A stretch of DNA of 64,000 bases, taken from NCBI RefSeq assembly GCF_001517405.1, contig NZ_LN907828.1:186001-250000 (forward strand), given 5' to 3'. Below, piece by piece: positions 55,314 to 64,000 of the stretch. Position numbers and translations under genes: made by a program. Source of the stretch: Duffyella gerundensis. Lineage in GTDB: Bacteria > Pseudomonadota > Gammaproteobacteria > Enterobacterales > Enterobacteriaceae. Every line of letters starts with the position of its first letter. Positions within the stretch are counted from its first letter, which is position 1. Under the pieces are notes generated by a model. That model saw only the letters and a list, made by a program, of their open reading frames with translations. It made no database searches and had not been told where the DNA came from.

Positions 55314-56887
55314 AAAGAATCCAGCCAACTTCTGACCGAATCCGTATCGCCCGCCTTAAAGGGCAGGCTGATATTGCGTCGTTCTACCTCATCACGCAGC
55401 AGTAGCCCGCGCTCTACTTCGCAGTTAAGTGCTCCAAGCTGCAGCGAGAACGATGCTAACTCGCTGGTGTTCATAGCAAACTCCAGCGAAGTCAACTCAA
55501 GGATAAAACGATCCAGCTCGGCGTTAACTTGGTGGAAGTAGTCGACGGCGTGCTGATACTTGTCTTTAAATTTATCCAGAAATGCCCAAAGTTTTTGCAT
55601 TAGTGGGCTATATTCCAGGAAGTAATTCATTACCACCGCCAGAAGGCCGGTGGCCAGTGCTCCGCAAAATGCCGCCAGCTCCGGGCCAAATGGGAAGAGC
55701 ATTATTTTTGCAAGCGATTCATTAATGACTACGCCTGCCGCCACCGCAACGCCTGCAGCAAGCAGTTTGCTCACCGCTTTTGCCAGATCACCCCGTGCAA
55801 GATTCTCTGGGTTAAAAAGCATGATTTTGAACGCTTGGGTGAGGTTGTTCCACATCTCACGGATCAGGCGTACCATCATTTTCTGGGTGGTGAAAATGAT
55901 ATTGAACAGCGTGGTAGTGACGCTGGAAAGAATCCCCCCCATTACCCCATCCTTGAAGGCCTCAAGAAAGATTCTGAACCTGGCCCGAATGCGTACCCAT
56001 ATAGCCTTTAGCGTTTCTCCCATGTCACTCAGCAAATCGCTGGCAACAAAATTATCCTTATGACGCGCCACCATCTCCGGCAGGCGATCCCGAAATTCAA
56101 ACCACACTTCAGCCAGCACCAGTCCAAGCATCTGGCGGGTGCCCATGCTCAGACCATTGGAGGCAGAAGCCAACGCCACACTTTTGGCAAATTTGCTGCT
56201 GGTATAGTAAGCCTGATTCACGGTGTCTTCGTACTGCTTGCGCGCTTTCTTATCGGCTTCGCGCATACGGTCGTAATCGGCGCTGGCTTTATTCTCGAGC
56301 GAGGCGAGACGTTTTTGCTCTTGATCCGTTAGCGCTGGCTGGCTGCGTAGCGCCGCAATTTCTTGCTGAGTTGCCTGATAGTCGGCACTCAACTTTTTCA
56401 CAAATGCGTCCATTGTTTTGGCGCCTTTGGCTTTGTTGAGCGTCTCATTGGTAAGGGTAAGATTACTGGGATCATTTGCCAGATCAGGTCCGTTCAAATC
56501 AGCCAACACGCGACCTGGATCGTCATGAACCTCTTTGGCAGATTTGATATGGTCTAGATTGGTCTTTTCGTTGTACGCAAAGGTCACGCCGGTGTAGGTA
56601 TCCGTCAGGGCACCCGCTTCCCGCTTAGCTTTACCTTCGCGGTTAGTGGCGATGTAGTTCTCGTGATGGTGGTACGCCGTTGAGTTGTAATCGCCGCGTT
56701 TCGCATACTTCTTGGGTTCTTTGTCAGTAGCGTATACCTGATGACGGGCGTTATGAATCGTGTCGACATCCCCGCCGACCTTATCTTCAAAAAGCAGGAA
56801 ATCGAGCCCAAATGATGTTACGAGGCTTTTCACCACCGTCTGGTGCAGCTCTTCACCCCAGTCGAACGTTTTATTTACGTTTGTCAT
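55310..56887 (-). CDS. HNH-like nuclease fused to membrane domain
   Basis: 525 aa from the ATG at 56887, with CGGAG 6 bp upstream. Residues 65-160 resemble an HNH fold: D-H-I at 112-114, N in DPSNLTLTN at 142, and N-K-A-K at 151-154 (HNN-type), with a TDTYTG lead-in. Then a Lys/Glu-rich coiled coil (160-230) and three or four hydrophobic segments (about 315-335, 373-395 and 400-425), ending in a helical tail. I do not know a named family with this combination. It is 13 bp downstream of the Gly-rich membrane gene, so an operon is very likely. Possible membrane-anchored defence or toxin effector (inference). Confidence 0.6.
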   Translation of the reverse strand: MTNVNKTFDWGEELHQTVVKSLVTSFGLDFLLFEDKVGGDVDTIHNARHQVYATDKEPKKYAKRGDYNSTAYHHHENYIATNREGKAKREAGALTDTYTGVTFAYNEKTNLDHIKSAKEVHDDPGRVLADLNGPDLANDPSNLTLTNETLNKAKGAKTMDAFVKKLSADYQATQQEIAALRSQPALTDQEQKRLASLENKASADYDRMREADKKARKQYEDTVNQAYYTSSKFAKSVALASASNGLSMGTRQMLGLVLAEVWFEFRDRLPEMVARHKDNFVASDLLSDMGETLKAIWVRIRARFRIFLEAFKDGVMGGILSSVTTTLFNIIFTTQKMMVRLIREMWNNLTQAFKIMLFNPENLARGDLAKAVSKLLAAGVAVAAGVVINESLAKIMLFPFGPELAAFCGALATGLLAVVMNYFLEYSPLMQKLWAFLDKFKDKYQHAVDYFHQVNAELDRFILELTSLEFAMNTSELASFSLQLGALNCEVERGLLLRDEVERRNISLPFKAGDTDSVRSWLDSL

Positions 56888-56900
56888 TGGCGGCTCCGAC

Positions 56901-57986
56901 TCAGGCAAATTTGCCGGAGAAGTCAGCGTCTGCATCACTTAGGGCTTTGTCTAGTGCTGCCGAGTTCAGCACGTTAATGCCGTTTTCATCGGTTTTAAGC
57001 TGTATCACACCTTCTTTGATGACCGCTTTGCTTTTGATATCGGTGACAGGCTCGAACAGCGGAGTGGTAACAATGCTGGTCATTATTGCGGCCAGGATGT
57101 AGCCATTCTGAATGAGAGCCACACAATCATCGGTCTCTTTCTCGGTAATTTGTCCAGCATGGCGTGCCATGATTCGGGTATGCATTGCTTTTAACGGAAC
57201 GAGATAGCTCGTGGTGAAGGTACCATGCATCCGCTCAAGCGACTGATAGATGGAATCCACATATTTATTGACGCGATTAAGGTGTGCTTCTGCCTGATCC
57301 ATTTTATCGATAGCATCGTTACTCTGGCGCGCTGCTTCTTTAGCATTTTCCAGTGCTTTAGTCGCATGAGAATCGTATGCCCAGCCTGCAATCAGAATCA
57401 GCGGCGCTACAACTGCACCTCCAAGAATCATCGCACCCCCCGCCATTCCCCAACCGCCCGCAGCCAGCGAACCGCCGCCAATGGCTGCCATGGTGGCGTT
57501 ATACGCTGCCGCTCCAGATAGCGCTGCTATCGGTGTACCGGTTGAGGCTGCGGCAAAGGCCATCACACCGCTATAGACAGCAAATCCAGCCGCCGCCCCG
57601 GAAGCACCAGCACCTACTACGGTACTGAGATATTCGGTAGCAGAGATGGCCAGACGCTCAATGCTGTTGAGCTTGTGTACAGGGATCTTTAGCTCAATTT
57701 CTTGATGGTTAACGCTCGAAATGGCTTGCAATAGTTCTTTAGCAAGAGTGTGAAACTCTTTAAATTCACTACCAATTTGCAATTCTTTTTTACCAAGCTT
57801 ATCCAGCTTGACGGAAGAGACTTCATTCGCTTTATCGAAGAGCGCCTTGCGCTCTTTGTAGCGAATTTCGGCACGATTATGGAGATCTTCCGCTTCCGAT
57901 TTTTTCTGATACCCGTCGTAGGCTTTTTTACCGCCCAGTGCGGTGACTATCGCAGCGCCACCAAGAATGATTAACGGTATTGGCAT
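56901..57986 (-). CDS. Gly/Ala-rich membrane protein with coiled coil
   Basis: 361 aa from the ATG at 57986, with GGAGG 7 bp upstream. An N-terminal helix (residues 3-18), a charged coiled region, a long Gly/Ala-rich hydrophobic block at 122-203 resembling glycine-zipper pore segments, then another coiled coil (207-250) and a soluble tail. Not recognised. It is the first gene of the cluster and would act in the same membrane complex as the HNH-like protein. Confidence 0.6.
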   Translation of the reverse strand: MPIPLIILGGAAIVTALGGKKAYDGYQKKSEAEDLHNRAEIRYKERKALFDKANEVSSVKLDKLGKKELQIGSEFKEFHTLAKELLQAISSVNHQEIELKIPVHKLNSIERLAISATEYLSTVVGAGASGAAAGFAVYSGVMAFAAASTGTPIAALSGAAAYNATMAAIGGGSLAAGGWGMAGGAMILGGAVVAPLILIAGWAYDSHATKALENAKEAARQSNDAIDKMDQAEAHLNRVNKYVDSIYQSLERMHGTFTTSYLVPLKAMHTRIMARHAGQITEKETDDCVALIQNGYILAAIMTSIVTTPLFEPVTDIKSKAVIKEGVIQLKTDENGINVLNSAALDKALSDADADFSGKFA

Positions 57987-58655
57987 ATTACATCCTCCGA
58001 TTTTGAAAAGTGAATTCCGCTTCCTGTGCACTATATGGGGCAAGCAATATGGTATGTGCCCTAATTTTTATGAAGGTGATGAGCAAAATTCGTTCATACG
58101 TCGAGTGTTGGTTTCGCGCATGAACTTTCAATGACGTATCTCCTTCCCCAGTTTCAATATCTGGTAATGTGCATATCGGCATGTTGAGAAAGATCATTAG
58201 TTAATAAAACTAAATCAAGATATGTATATCCTGGACTGTAATAAAACAGTATTGCTTGAACGTATGGAGGTTATGAGGTGATGAGCCGCACGCTGTTAAT
58301 GACGTTATAAGGATGTAACCGATATCTAATGAGCGTTTATCATTCACACAAAACGAATCTTGCTTTGCAAGTATGCTGACTTTGCGCCAGAGAACGTAAT
58401 TAGCTCCCTAAGCGCTGTTATTCTTTTAAAAATTGTATGCCTTTGCTCCGATTAGCTGGTTATAGCGCAACGCTGTCGCTTCAAGTCCATCCCTATCCTG
58501 TTCCTCATCAACAGTAAAAAGTAATGAAAAGAGAAAGAGTACAAATCTCTTTGATCGGCACCTGCAAGAATGTCATCGACCAGCAAGGCTATACATATGC
58601 CGAGCATCTGCACATACTTAGCATATGCCTCAAAACGTAAGTTCAGGAAGATATT
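57987..58655. other. intergenic region upstream of vapB
   Basis: About 670 bp, AT-rich, without a credible ORF. Near the vapB end CATATGCC occurs twice (58594-58601 and 58622-58629), 28 bp apart, a possible operator pair for VapBC autoregulation. Confidence 0.4.
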
Positions 58656-58886
58656 ATGAGAACCGTATCGATTTTTAAAAATGGTAATAACCGCGCCATA
58701 CGTCTGCCCCGCGATCTGGACTTTGAAGGGGTTAGCGAGCTGGAGATTATCCGCGAAGGTGACCGTATCATCCTGCGTCCCGTCCGGCCAACCTGGGGCT
58801 CTTTTAAAGAGCTTGCAAAGGCCGACGCGGATTTTATGGCGGATCGCGAGGACGTTATCAGTGATGAAGGGCGATTTGACCTGTGA
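58656..58886 (+). CDS. vapB: VapB antitoxin
   Basis: 76 aa with an AbrB/MazE-type DNA-binding N-terminus (SIFKNGNNRAIRLPRDLDFEGVSELEI) and an acidic C-terminal toxin-binding tail (KELAKADADFMADREDV). The GTGA start-stop overlap with vapC fixes the pair. AGGA 8 bp upstream. VapB with VapC normally represses the operon. Confidence 0.92.
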   Translation: MRTVSIFKNGNNRAIRLPRDLDFEGVSELEIIREGDRIILRPVRPTWGSFKELAKADADFMADREDVISDEGRFDL

Positions 58887-59299
58887 ACAAAACCTTTATG
58901 CTGGACACCAACATCTGCTCGTTCATCATGCGCGAACAGCCGGAAGCCGTAATCAGAAGGCTAGTGCAGACGGTGTTGCATAACCACCGCATTGTTGTCT
59001 CGGCCATCACTTATGCAGAAATGCGCTTTGGGACGATTAACAAAAAAGCCTCGCCACGTCATGCGCAGATGGTTGACGCATTCTGTGCCCGACTCGATTC
59101 TATCCTACCCTGGGATCAGACAGCAGTAGACGCAACCATGGAAATAAAGGCTGCGTTAGCCACCCTCGGGACGCCAATCGGGCCTAATGACACCGCCATT
59201 GCAGGGCATGCCATCGCAGTTCAGGCTATTCTGGTGACTAATAATATCCGAGAATTTGAGGGGGTGTGCGGACTGATGCTGGAAGACTGGGTTAATTGA
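58883..59299 (+). CDS. vapC: VapC toxin, PIN-domain RNase
   Basis: 138 aa from a GTG overlapping the vapB stop. PIN acidic residues: D8 in FMLDTNICSF, E in TYAEMRFG, and D in PNDTAIAGHA. The last Asp position reads TNNIREF. VapC toxins cut initiator tRNA or other stable RNAs. Complete, normal length. Confidence 0.92.
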   Translation: MNKTFMLDTNICSFIMREQPEAVIRRLVQTVLHNHRIVVSAITYAEMRFGTINKKASPRHAQMVDAFCARLDSILPWDQTAVDATMEIKAALATLGTPIGPNDTAIAGHAIAVQAILVTNNIREFEGVCGLMLEDWVN

Positions 59300-59818
59300 C
59301 CGTAGACAGAGCGCCGAAACCTGGCAGTCTGCCGATAACGCCTGCAGAGATAAAAACATTATGCTTTGAACAGATTAGCTGGAGACAAAACTGCCTTGCA
59401 TCCCAGGCAAAAGTTGAAGGATTCCACACGTTGGTAATAGGTCAGTTTTTTACCAGCGGAGTGGAGCATCCACAGATCTTCATACTCAACGACCATACTG
59501 ATGAATGAACAACAGTGGACTGATAAGGTATCTATCTGATCATTTAGTCCCTTTTATCGCGTTGGTTGCCCCACGCTTGCAGGCGATAACGAAAATCCAC
59601 CTGTAGGGGCGTATCCAGAACGGCCTGATTTAGTGAATAGATGTTCATTCATGGTCTCCATAATCACCTGAAAAAAACCGGCTTTGCGATACGTAAGGCA
59701 TTTGCAAAAAGCCTGGTGTCGGAACCTACTGCCTGGTGTTGATCAGCAGATGAAGTGGTTCACTGATTTTTAACCTGTCTGACAACCAAGGGTTGTTAGC
59801 GCAACATAAGGGAAAATA
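59300..59818. other. intergenic region, no credible gene
   Basis: About 520 bp. A 70-codon open stretch runs through the start of it, but without start signals or family features. Nothing else recognised. Confidence 0.4.
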
Positions 59819-60898
59819 ATGCCATTGATATTGGGTGAGTTATTTGGTGCGCCATCGTGGGTACCTGCCGTATTACTCGTCACACTTTCACTCGCACTGG
59901 GTTTTCTGTCGCGATTTATCATTCTCCGGTTCATCCGTTACTGGCAAAACCGCGACAGAAAGCTGTTCAAATCGCTGGAAAAACACCTTCGTGGATCGAT
60001 GTTTCTTTTTATTCCTCTACTGTTGATGAGTGTAGGGGTTCATTATGTAAACATTCAGCCAGGGTCGATAGGTTTTATTACTGCCACCCTAAATGTATTT
60101 ATTATTTTATCATTTTGCTCAATCTTGATTCGGTTGATTAATGTTGCACAGGATATGCTGTTCATCCGCTACGACATTAACCTGTCAAATAATCTCCGTG
60201 CCCGCAAAATTCGCACGCAGATCATGTACGTTAAAAAGGTCGCGATCGTCGTGCTGGTGACGTTCTGTGTTTCGTTGATTCTGCTAAGTTTTCCAGGGGT
60301 GCGAAAATTCGGTACAACAATTCTCGCTGGTGCCGGTGTCGCCGGAATAATCATCGGTTTCGCGCTACAAAAGTCGCTCGTTAACCTGTTTGCCGGTATC
60401 CAGATAGCCTTTACACAACCCATTAAAATTGATGATGCGGTTGTCGTTGAAAAAGAATGGGGCTGGATTGAAGAGATAAACCTGACTTATGTGGTGGTGC
60501 GTCTCTGGGATCTGCGCCGACTAGTTTTACCTATTACCTACTTCACAGAAAATCCGTTTCAAAACTGGACGCGAAATAATGCGCAGATTTTAGGCTCTGT
60601 TTTTCTTTATCTTGATTACGCTATGCCGTTAGAGCCGCTGCGTGCGCATTTTGAAAAAGTACTGAGTGAAACAAAACTCTGGGATCAGCAAACGCAGGTG
60701 CTGCAGGTTACCGATACCACTGAAAAAACCATGACTATCCGGTTATTGATGACGGCGCAGAATTCTCCTACTGCCTGGGATTTACGCTGTCACGTGCGGG
60801 AAAAAATGATTGAGTTTATTCAAAAGAATTACCCTCAAGGTCTTCCACAGTTGAGGGCAACACTGACCGATTCCGGCGTTCGCGAGCTCGACAATTAA
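59819..60898 (+). CDS. MscS-family mechanosensitive channel
   Basis: 359 aa with four to five N-terminal helices, then the pore helix (FGTTILAGAGVAGIIIGFALQKSLVNLFAGIQIAF), the usual Gly/Ala-rich TM3 pattern, followed by the MscS beta domain (PIKIDDAVVVEKEWGWIEEINLTYVVVRLWDLRRLVLPITYF) and C-terminal domain. An osmotic safety valve or related channel. Confidence 0.9.
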   Translation: MPLILGELFGAPSWVPAVLLVTLSLALGFLSRFIILRFIRYWQNRDRKLFKSLEKHLRGSMFLFIPLLLMSVGVHYVNIQPGSIGFITATLNVFIILSFCSILIRLINVAQDMLFIRYDINLSNNLRARKIRTQIMYVKKVAIVVLVTFCVSLILLSFPGVRKFGTTILAGAGVAGIIIGFALQKSLVNLFAGIQIAFTQPIKIDDAVVVEKEWGWIEEINLTYVVVRLWDLRRLVLPITYFTENPFQNWTRNNAQILGSVFLYLDYAMPLEPLRAHFEKVLSETKLWDQQTQVLQVTDTTEKTMTIRLLMTAQNSPTAWDLRCHVREKMIEFIQKNYPQGLPQLRATLTDSGVRELDN

Positions 60899-61322
60899 GC
60901 ACTCGCGTTAATATAAGGTGGACCGTACAGCGATGATAAGCAGGATGCATAAACGCTGTACGTCCACTTCTCATTTATCGTAGATGATTATTCCCGGGTA
61001 AGTTTGCATCAGAAGCGGACATGACTGTTTCTCAGTGTGTTAATGAAGGCTAACCAGGCCACTTAAGCGTTTAGAGTGTGAGAGACCGGGTAGTTATCGA
61101 GGGAAACAGGTATCGATAAATTAAAAAAGTTAAATACTTCGCCTTTCACGACGCTTTTTTTGACGTCTCCATAAGGGAGTTAAGATAATCCTCCCCGACA
61201 CACTCAGAAAGAAAATCATTATATCCTCGGTCATCCGCCGAACGCTGGGTAATGCCCGCAGGAAGCACAATGTACCCACACCGCCACCTTCATTTTGCCT
61301 GTAGCGAAAATCAGTGCTGACG
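60899..61322. other. intergenic region with long hairpin
   Basis: No credible gene. Arms at 60918-60932 and 60954-60967 pair over 14 bp with one bulged C, 20 bp after the MscS stop: a probable 3' transcript-end structure, though without a U-run. Nothing else is recognised. Confidence 0.5.
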
Positions 61323-62228
61323 TTAGTCAAAATAAGGTTTTAAGATTTCTTCAGTCCAGTTCATAAAGGCTCTGACACGCTGCGATAAATTGCGCCGGTG
61401 GGCGACAACAAATGAGGCCGTGAGCGGTTCGGGGCGCAGATCGGGCAACACCTCAATCAGGGCGCCGCGTTTAATATGCGGTAAAAGCGAAGAATACCCT
61501 CCCTGGATCAGGCCCAAACCCGCCAGCCCGGCATCGTGATAAGCCGGTACGCTATTGACCCGTATTGCCCCGGGTAACATCAGCGATTTATAGCCATCAT
61601 CCGTGGGATATTCCCATCCGTCAGGTTTCGCGCCAAAATTCCGCATGTAATAAACCATCCGGTGTCCCTGACTGAGGAGATCGTTTTTTGTGTTCGGCAC
61701 GCCAAAGCGAGCGAGATAGGCCGGACTTGCTGCATTGATCATGCGCAGATGCCCCAGCGGCCGGGCAATAAGTGTGTCATCCACGATGGGCCCCAGACGC
61801 ACCACACAGTCAAATCCTTCCAGAACCAAATCGACACGGCGATCGGTACTTGAAAGCTCAATCTCCAGTTCAGGGTGCGCTTCCAGTAATTGTGGCAGGG
61901 CAGGAATGACCACGCTTTGCGCCAACACAGCTGGCATATCAACGCGCAACCGACCGCGCAGTGCCATACCTGCATCGGTAAACATTGAATGCAGTTCTTC
62001 TGCCTCTGATAACAAGTCTCGCGCGCGCGAATAAAACGCCCTGCCATCTTCTGTCAGTTGCACAGTTCGCGTGGTGCGGTGCAGAAGCGTGGCACCCAGA
62101 TCGCGCTCAAGCTCACGAACCACCGTTGAGACACGTCCTTTCTGAATGCCCAGGCTTTCTGCTGCCTGCGTAAAGCTCTTCATTTCTGCTACGCGCGTAA
62201 AAATGTTCAGCGCTTCGAGATTCTTCAT
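61323..62228 (-). CDS. LysR-family regulator
   Basis: 301 aa. HTH at residues 15-60 (FTQAAESLGIQKGRVSTVVRELERDLGATLLHRTTRTVQLTEDG), with the usual effector-binding domain (GFDCVVRLGPI and similar, of the CrgA/DmlR subgroup). It is divergent from an aldo-keto reductase gene, which it likely regulates. Confidence 0.88.
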   Translation of the reverse strand: MKNLEALNIFTRVAEMKSFTQAAESLGIQKGRVSTVVRELERDLGATLLHRTTRTVQLTEDGRAFYSRARDLLSEAEELHSMFTDAGMALRGRLRVDMPAVLAQSVVIPALPQLLEAHPELEIELSSTDRRVDLVLEGFDCVVRLGPIVDDTLIARPLGHLRMINAASPAYLARFGVPNTKNDLLSQGHRMVYYMRNFGAKPDGWEYPTDDGYKSLMLPGAIRVNSVPAYHDAGLAGLGLIQGGYSSLLPHIKRGALIEVLPDLRPEPLTASFVVAHRRNLSQRVRAFMNWTEEILKPYFD

Positions 62229-62398
62229 TGTTCACTCTCAGGATAACAGTGCGTTATTTTTCACGCTATTTATGTCGATAGTAATACTTAATAGACTACT
62301 TTCACACCGCGTTGAACGGCACGTTGTAATGGCACAGAGCGCCGCGCCGTTTCATCCCGCCCGCACCGAACATCGTTAAATAAAAAGGCGAAACCACA

Positions 62399-63454
62399 GT
62401 GGAATATAATCAGCTTGGCCGAACCGGCCTGTTCGTTTCGGAATTATGTCTCGGCACCATGACCCTGGGCGGCAATACAGATGCGGGCATGTGGTCCGCC
62501 GTGGGAGCGGTCGCACAGGATGAAGCGAACCAGCTCATTGCGCGGGCATTGGCGAGCGGCATTAATTTTATCGATACTGCCGATATTTACTCTTTCGGCC
62601 AATCTGAGCGTATGACAGGCGCAGCGCTGAAAGCGCTTGGTGTGAAACGTAGTGACATCATCCTCGCCACAAAAACCGGCGGCGTGACGGGTACCGGCCC
62701 TAACGATAAAGGGGCATCACGCGGGCATATCATGGATTCAGTGCAGAAAAGCCTGGAACGACTGCAGGTCGATCATATTGACCTGTTGCAGATACATGCC
62801 AGCGATCCGGTCACGCCCGTTGAGGAAACGCTGCGGGCGCTTGACGATCTGACCCGACAGGGGCTGGTTCGTTATGTGGGTGTTTCGAACTGGGCCGCTG
62901 GCAAGCTGGGTAAATCGCTTGGCCTGAGCGAAGCGCTACACGCAACGCGGTTTGAAACGCTTCAGGCCTATTATTCCATTGCCGGACGTGACGTCGAGCG
63001 GGAGCTGATACCGCTGGCGCGTGAAGAGAAAATGGGACTGCTTGTCTGGTCGCCGCTCGCGGGCGGATTACTGACCGGAAAATTTGGTCCTGGAGCAGCA
63101 GCGGAAAGCGATGCCCGTCGTAGCACATTCGATTTCCCACCCGTTGATCGCGACCTGGCGTGGAAATGCGTTGCTGCCATGCGCGATATGGCAACCCAAC
63201 ACGCAGTATCAGTCAGCCGGATCGCACTCGCCTGGTTACTGGCAAAACCCGACGTTACCAGCGTGATTATTGGTGTGAAGCGGCTCGCCCAGCTCACGGA
63301 TAATCTTGGCGCTACCGACGTTGTTCTGACCGCTGAGGAACTGGCACACCTTGATGCGATAAGCGCGATGCCGCCTCATTATCCGGGATGGATGATCGAC
63401 CATCAGGATGCTGAACGCTTCCCGCAACCTTTCACTTTTACTGCACAGAATTAA
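62399..63454 (+). CDS. aldo-keto reductase
   Basis: 351 aa from a GTG start. Tyrosine and Asp of the tetrad in INFIDTADIYSFGQSE, Lys in ILATKTGG, His in LLQIHASDP, and NADPH-binding segments (VSNWAAGKL, GVKRLAQLTDNLGA). It reduces aldehydes or ketones using NADPH. A LysR gene diverges from it and DUF1330 follows, a frequent small accessory pair. Confidence 0.92.
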   Translation: MEYNQLGRTGLFVSELCLGTMTLGGNTDAGMWSAVGAVAQDEANQLIARALASGINFIDTADIYSFGQSERMTGAALKALGVKRSDIILATKTGGVTGTGPNDKGASRGHIMDSVQKSLERLQVDHIDLLQIHASDPVTPVEETLRALDDLTRQGLVRYVGVSNWAAGKLGKSLGLSEALHATRFETLQAYYSIAGRDVERELIPLAREEKMGLLVWSPLAGGLLTGKFGPGAAAESDARRSTFDFPPVDRDLAWKCVAAMRDMATQHAVSVSRIALAWLLAKPDVTSVIIGVKRLAQLTDNLGATDVVLTAEELAHLDAISAMPPHYPGWMIDHQDAERFPQPFTFTAQN

Positions 63455-63532
63455 ACCCACCGTTTCAGCTTAAGCGCGACTGTCTGTGTGCTTATGCTGA
63501 AATATATCGTCACCTACCCAGGATAAAGAAAA

Positions 63533-63826
63533 ATGAATAAAGGTTATTTAATCGCGCATGTCACCGTATCAGACCCTGTCGCTTACTCTGAATATGCCCG
63601 CGCCGCCGGAGAGGCAATGCAGGAATTTAATCCTAAAATCATTGCCTGGTCTGGGCAGTATGAAAATCTTGAGGGCGAGTCGCATGAACGGCATGTGGTT
63701 TTTGAATTCGCTTCTTTTGATGAGGCCAGGCGCTTCTATAAAAGCCCTGGATATCAGGCGGCCAGATTACTGCGTGCAGGTGCGGCAACCGGAACTTTTG
63801 TCCTGGTTGAAGGACCTGAGGGTTAA
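63533..63826 (+). CDS. DUF1330 protein
   Basis: 97 aa, the family's normal length. The features GYLIAHVTVSDPVAYSEYAR, ERHVVFEFASFDEARRFYKSPGYQAARLLR are typical of this dimeric alpha/beta-barrel (ABM-like) family. Function unknown. AGGA lies about 12 bp upstream. It probably shares the aldo-keto reductase transcript. Confidence 0.92.
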   Translation: MNKGYLIAHVTVSDPVAYSEYARAAGEAMQEFNPKIIAWSGQYENLEGESHERHVVFEFASFDEARRFYKSPGYQAARLLRAGAATGTFVLVEGPEG

Positions 63827-63849
63827 TTACTGAATTCAACATTTTTGCT

Positions 63850-63882
63850 TAAAGCAGATCGTCCGCTGGACCGTCTGCTTTA
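63850..63882. terminator. hairpin after DUF1330 gene
   Basis: Arms TAAAGCAGA and TCTGCTTTA with an inner GTCC/GGAC pair, 23 bp after the stop. There is a short T stretch in the second arm but no long U-run. Confidence 0.6.
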
Positions 63883-64000
63883 TGTCCGCCTGAATATCTG
63901 AATACAATCGTCCCGCAGCTTAACAGCGTTAAATCAAGGCCATGGCGGTTTCTCAGTGAGGGAGTATTGAAAAATGGAACACTAAAATGAGCATTTATCT

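Noticed and set aside
59296..59508. 70-codon frame after vapC
   Set aside because: TTG start overlapping the vapC stop, no recognisable domain, ordinary intergenic composition.
61130..61330. 66-codon minus-strand frame next to the LysR gene
   Set aside because: No start signals; low-complexity basic end; likely chance.

Overview
The window looks like chromosomal DNA of an enterobacterium, most likely Erwiniaceae (Pantoea/Erwinia-like). Evidence: a near-canonical yajD, typical enterobacterial regulators and transporters, generally GC-rich genes, and a cdiB-cdiA-cdiI contact-dependent inhibition (CDI) locus. The genus is inference. Most of the window is ordinary accessory chromosome, and the CDI island (about 31.3-52.9 kb) stands out.

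1-11.4 kb: a partial alpha/beta hydrolase; a ROK regulator and MFS exporter separated by a perfect palindrome; small envelope proteins; a membrane M48 metallopeptidase followed by a lipoprotein and a Cys-rich secreted protein; a SulP anion transporter; and arsC. 11.5-17.1 kb: one large Ig-repeat adhesin with two complete 1635-bp repeat units. 17.7-25 kb: yajD, a small membrane protein, a ChrR-type cupin, a LysE remnant, a soluble PAS-PAS-MCP receptor, an SDR/LysR pair and a LysR/EamA pair.

25-28 kb: a self-contained regulon (catalase-like peroxidase, cytochrome b561, ECF sigma, anti-sigma) with an ECF-type promoter in front. 28.1-30.4 kb: mesD-mesX, the folate-independent methionine synthase and its DUF1852 partner, with a MetR-type box and a possible attenuator upstream.

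31.3-52.9 kb, minus strand: cdiB, cdiA (3438 aa) and cdiI, followed by a 9-kb graveyard or reservoir of at least six displaced cdiA-CT/cdiI modules. They share linker and VENN-type sequences with the resident cdiA. Most have nonsense or frameshift changes upstream of the toxin, while several toxin cores and nearly all immunity genes remain open. One module matches the E. cloacae CdiA-CT/CdiI pair. Another is a diverged copy of the resident pair. The graveyard ends in a cdiA scrap touching the lysE stop codon.

53-64 kb: a glutathione peroxidase; a compact minus-strand set (Gly-rich membrane protein, HNH-like nuclease fused to a membrane domain, YkgJ-type Cys cluster protein, GIY-YIG protein) that I cannot match to a known system; vapBC; an MscS channel; and LysR/aldo-keto reductase/DUF1330. 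No tRNA, rRNA, CRISPR array or complete insertion sequence was seen. All family names come from reading the sequence, and no database search was run.
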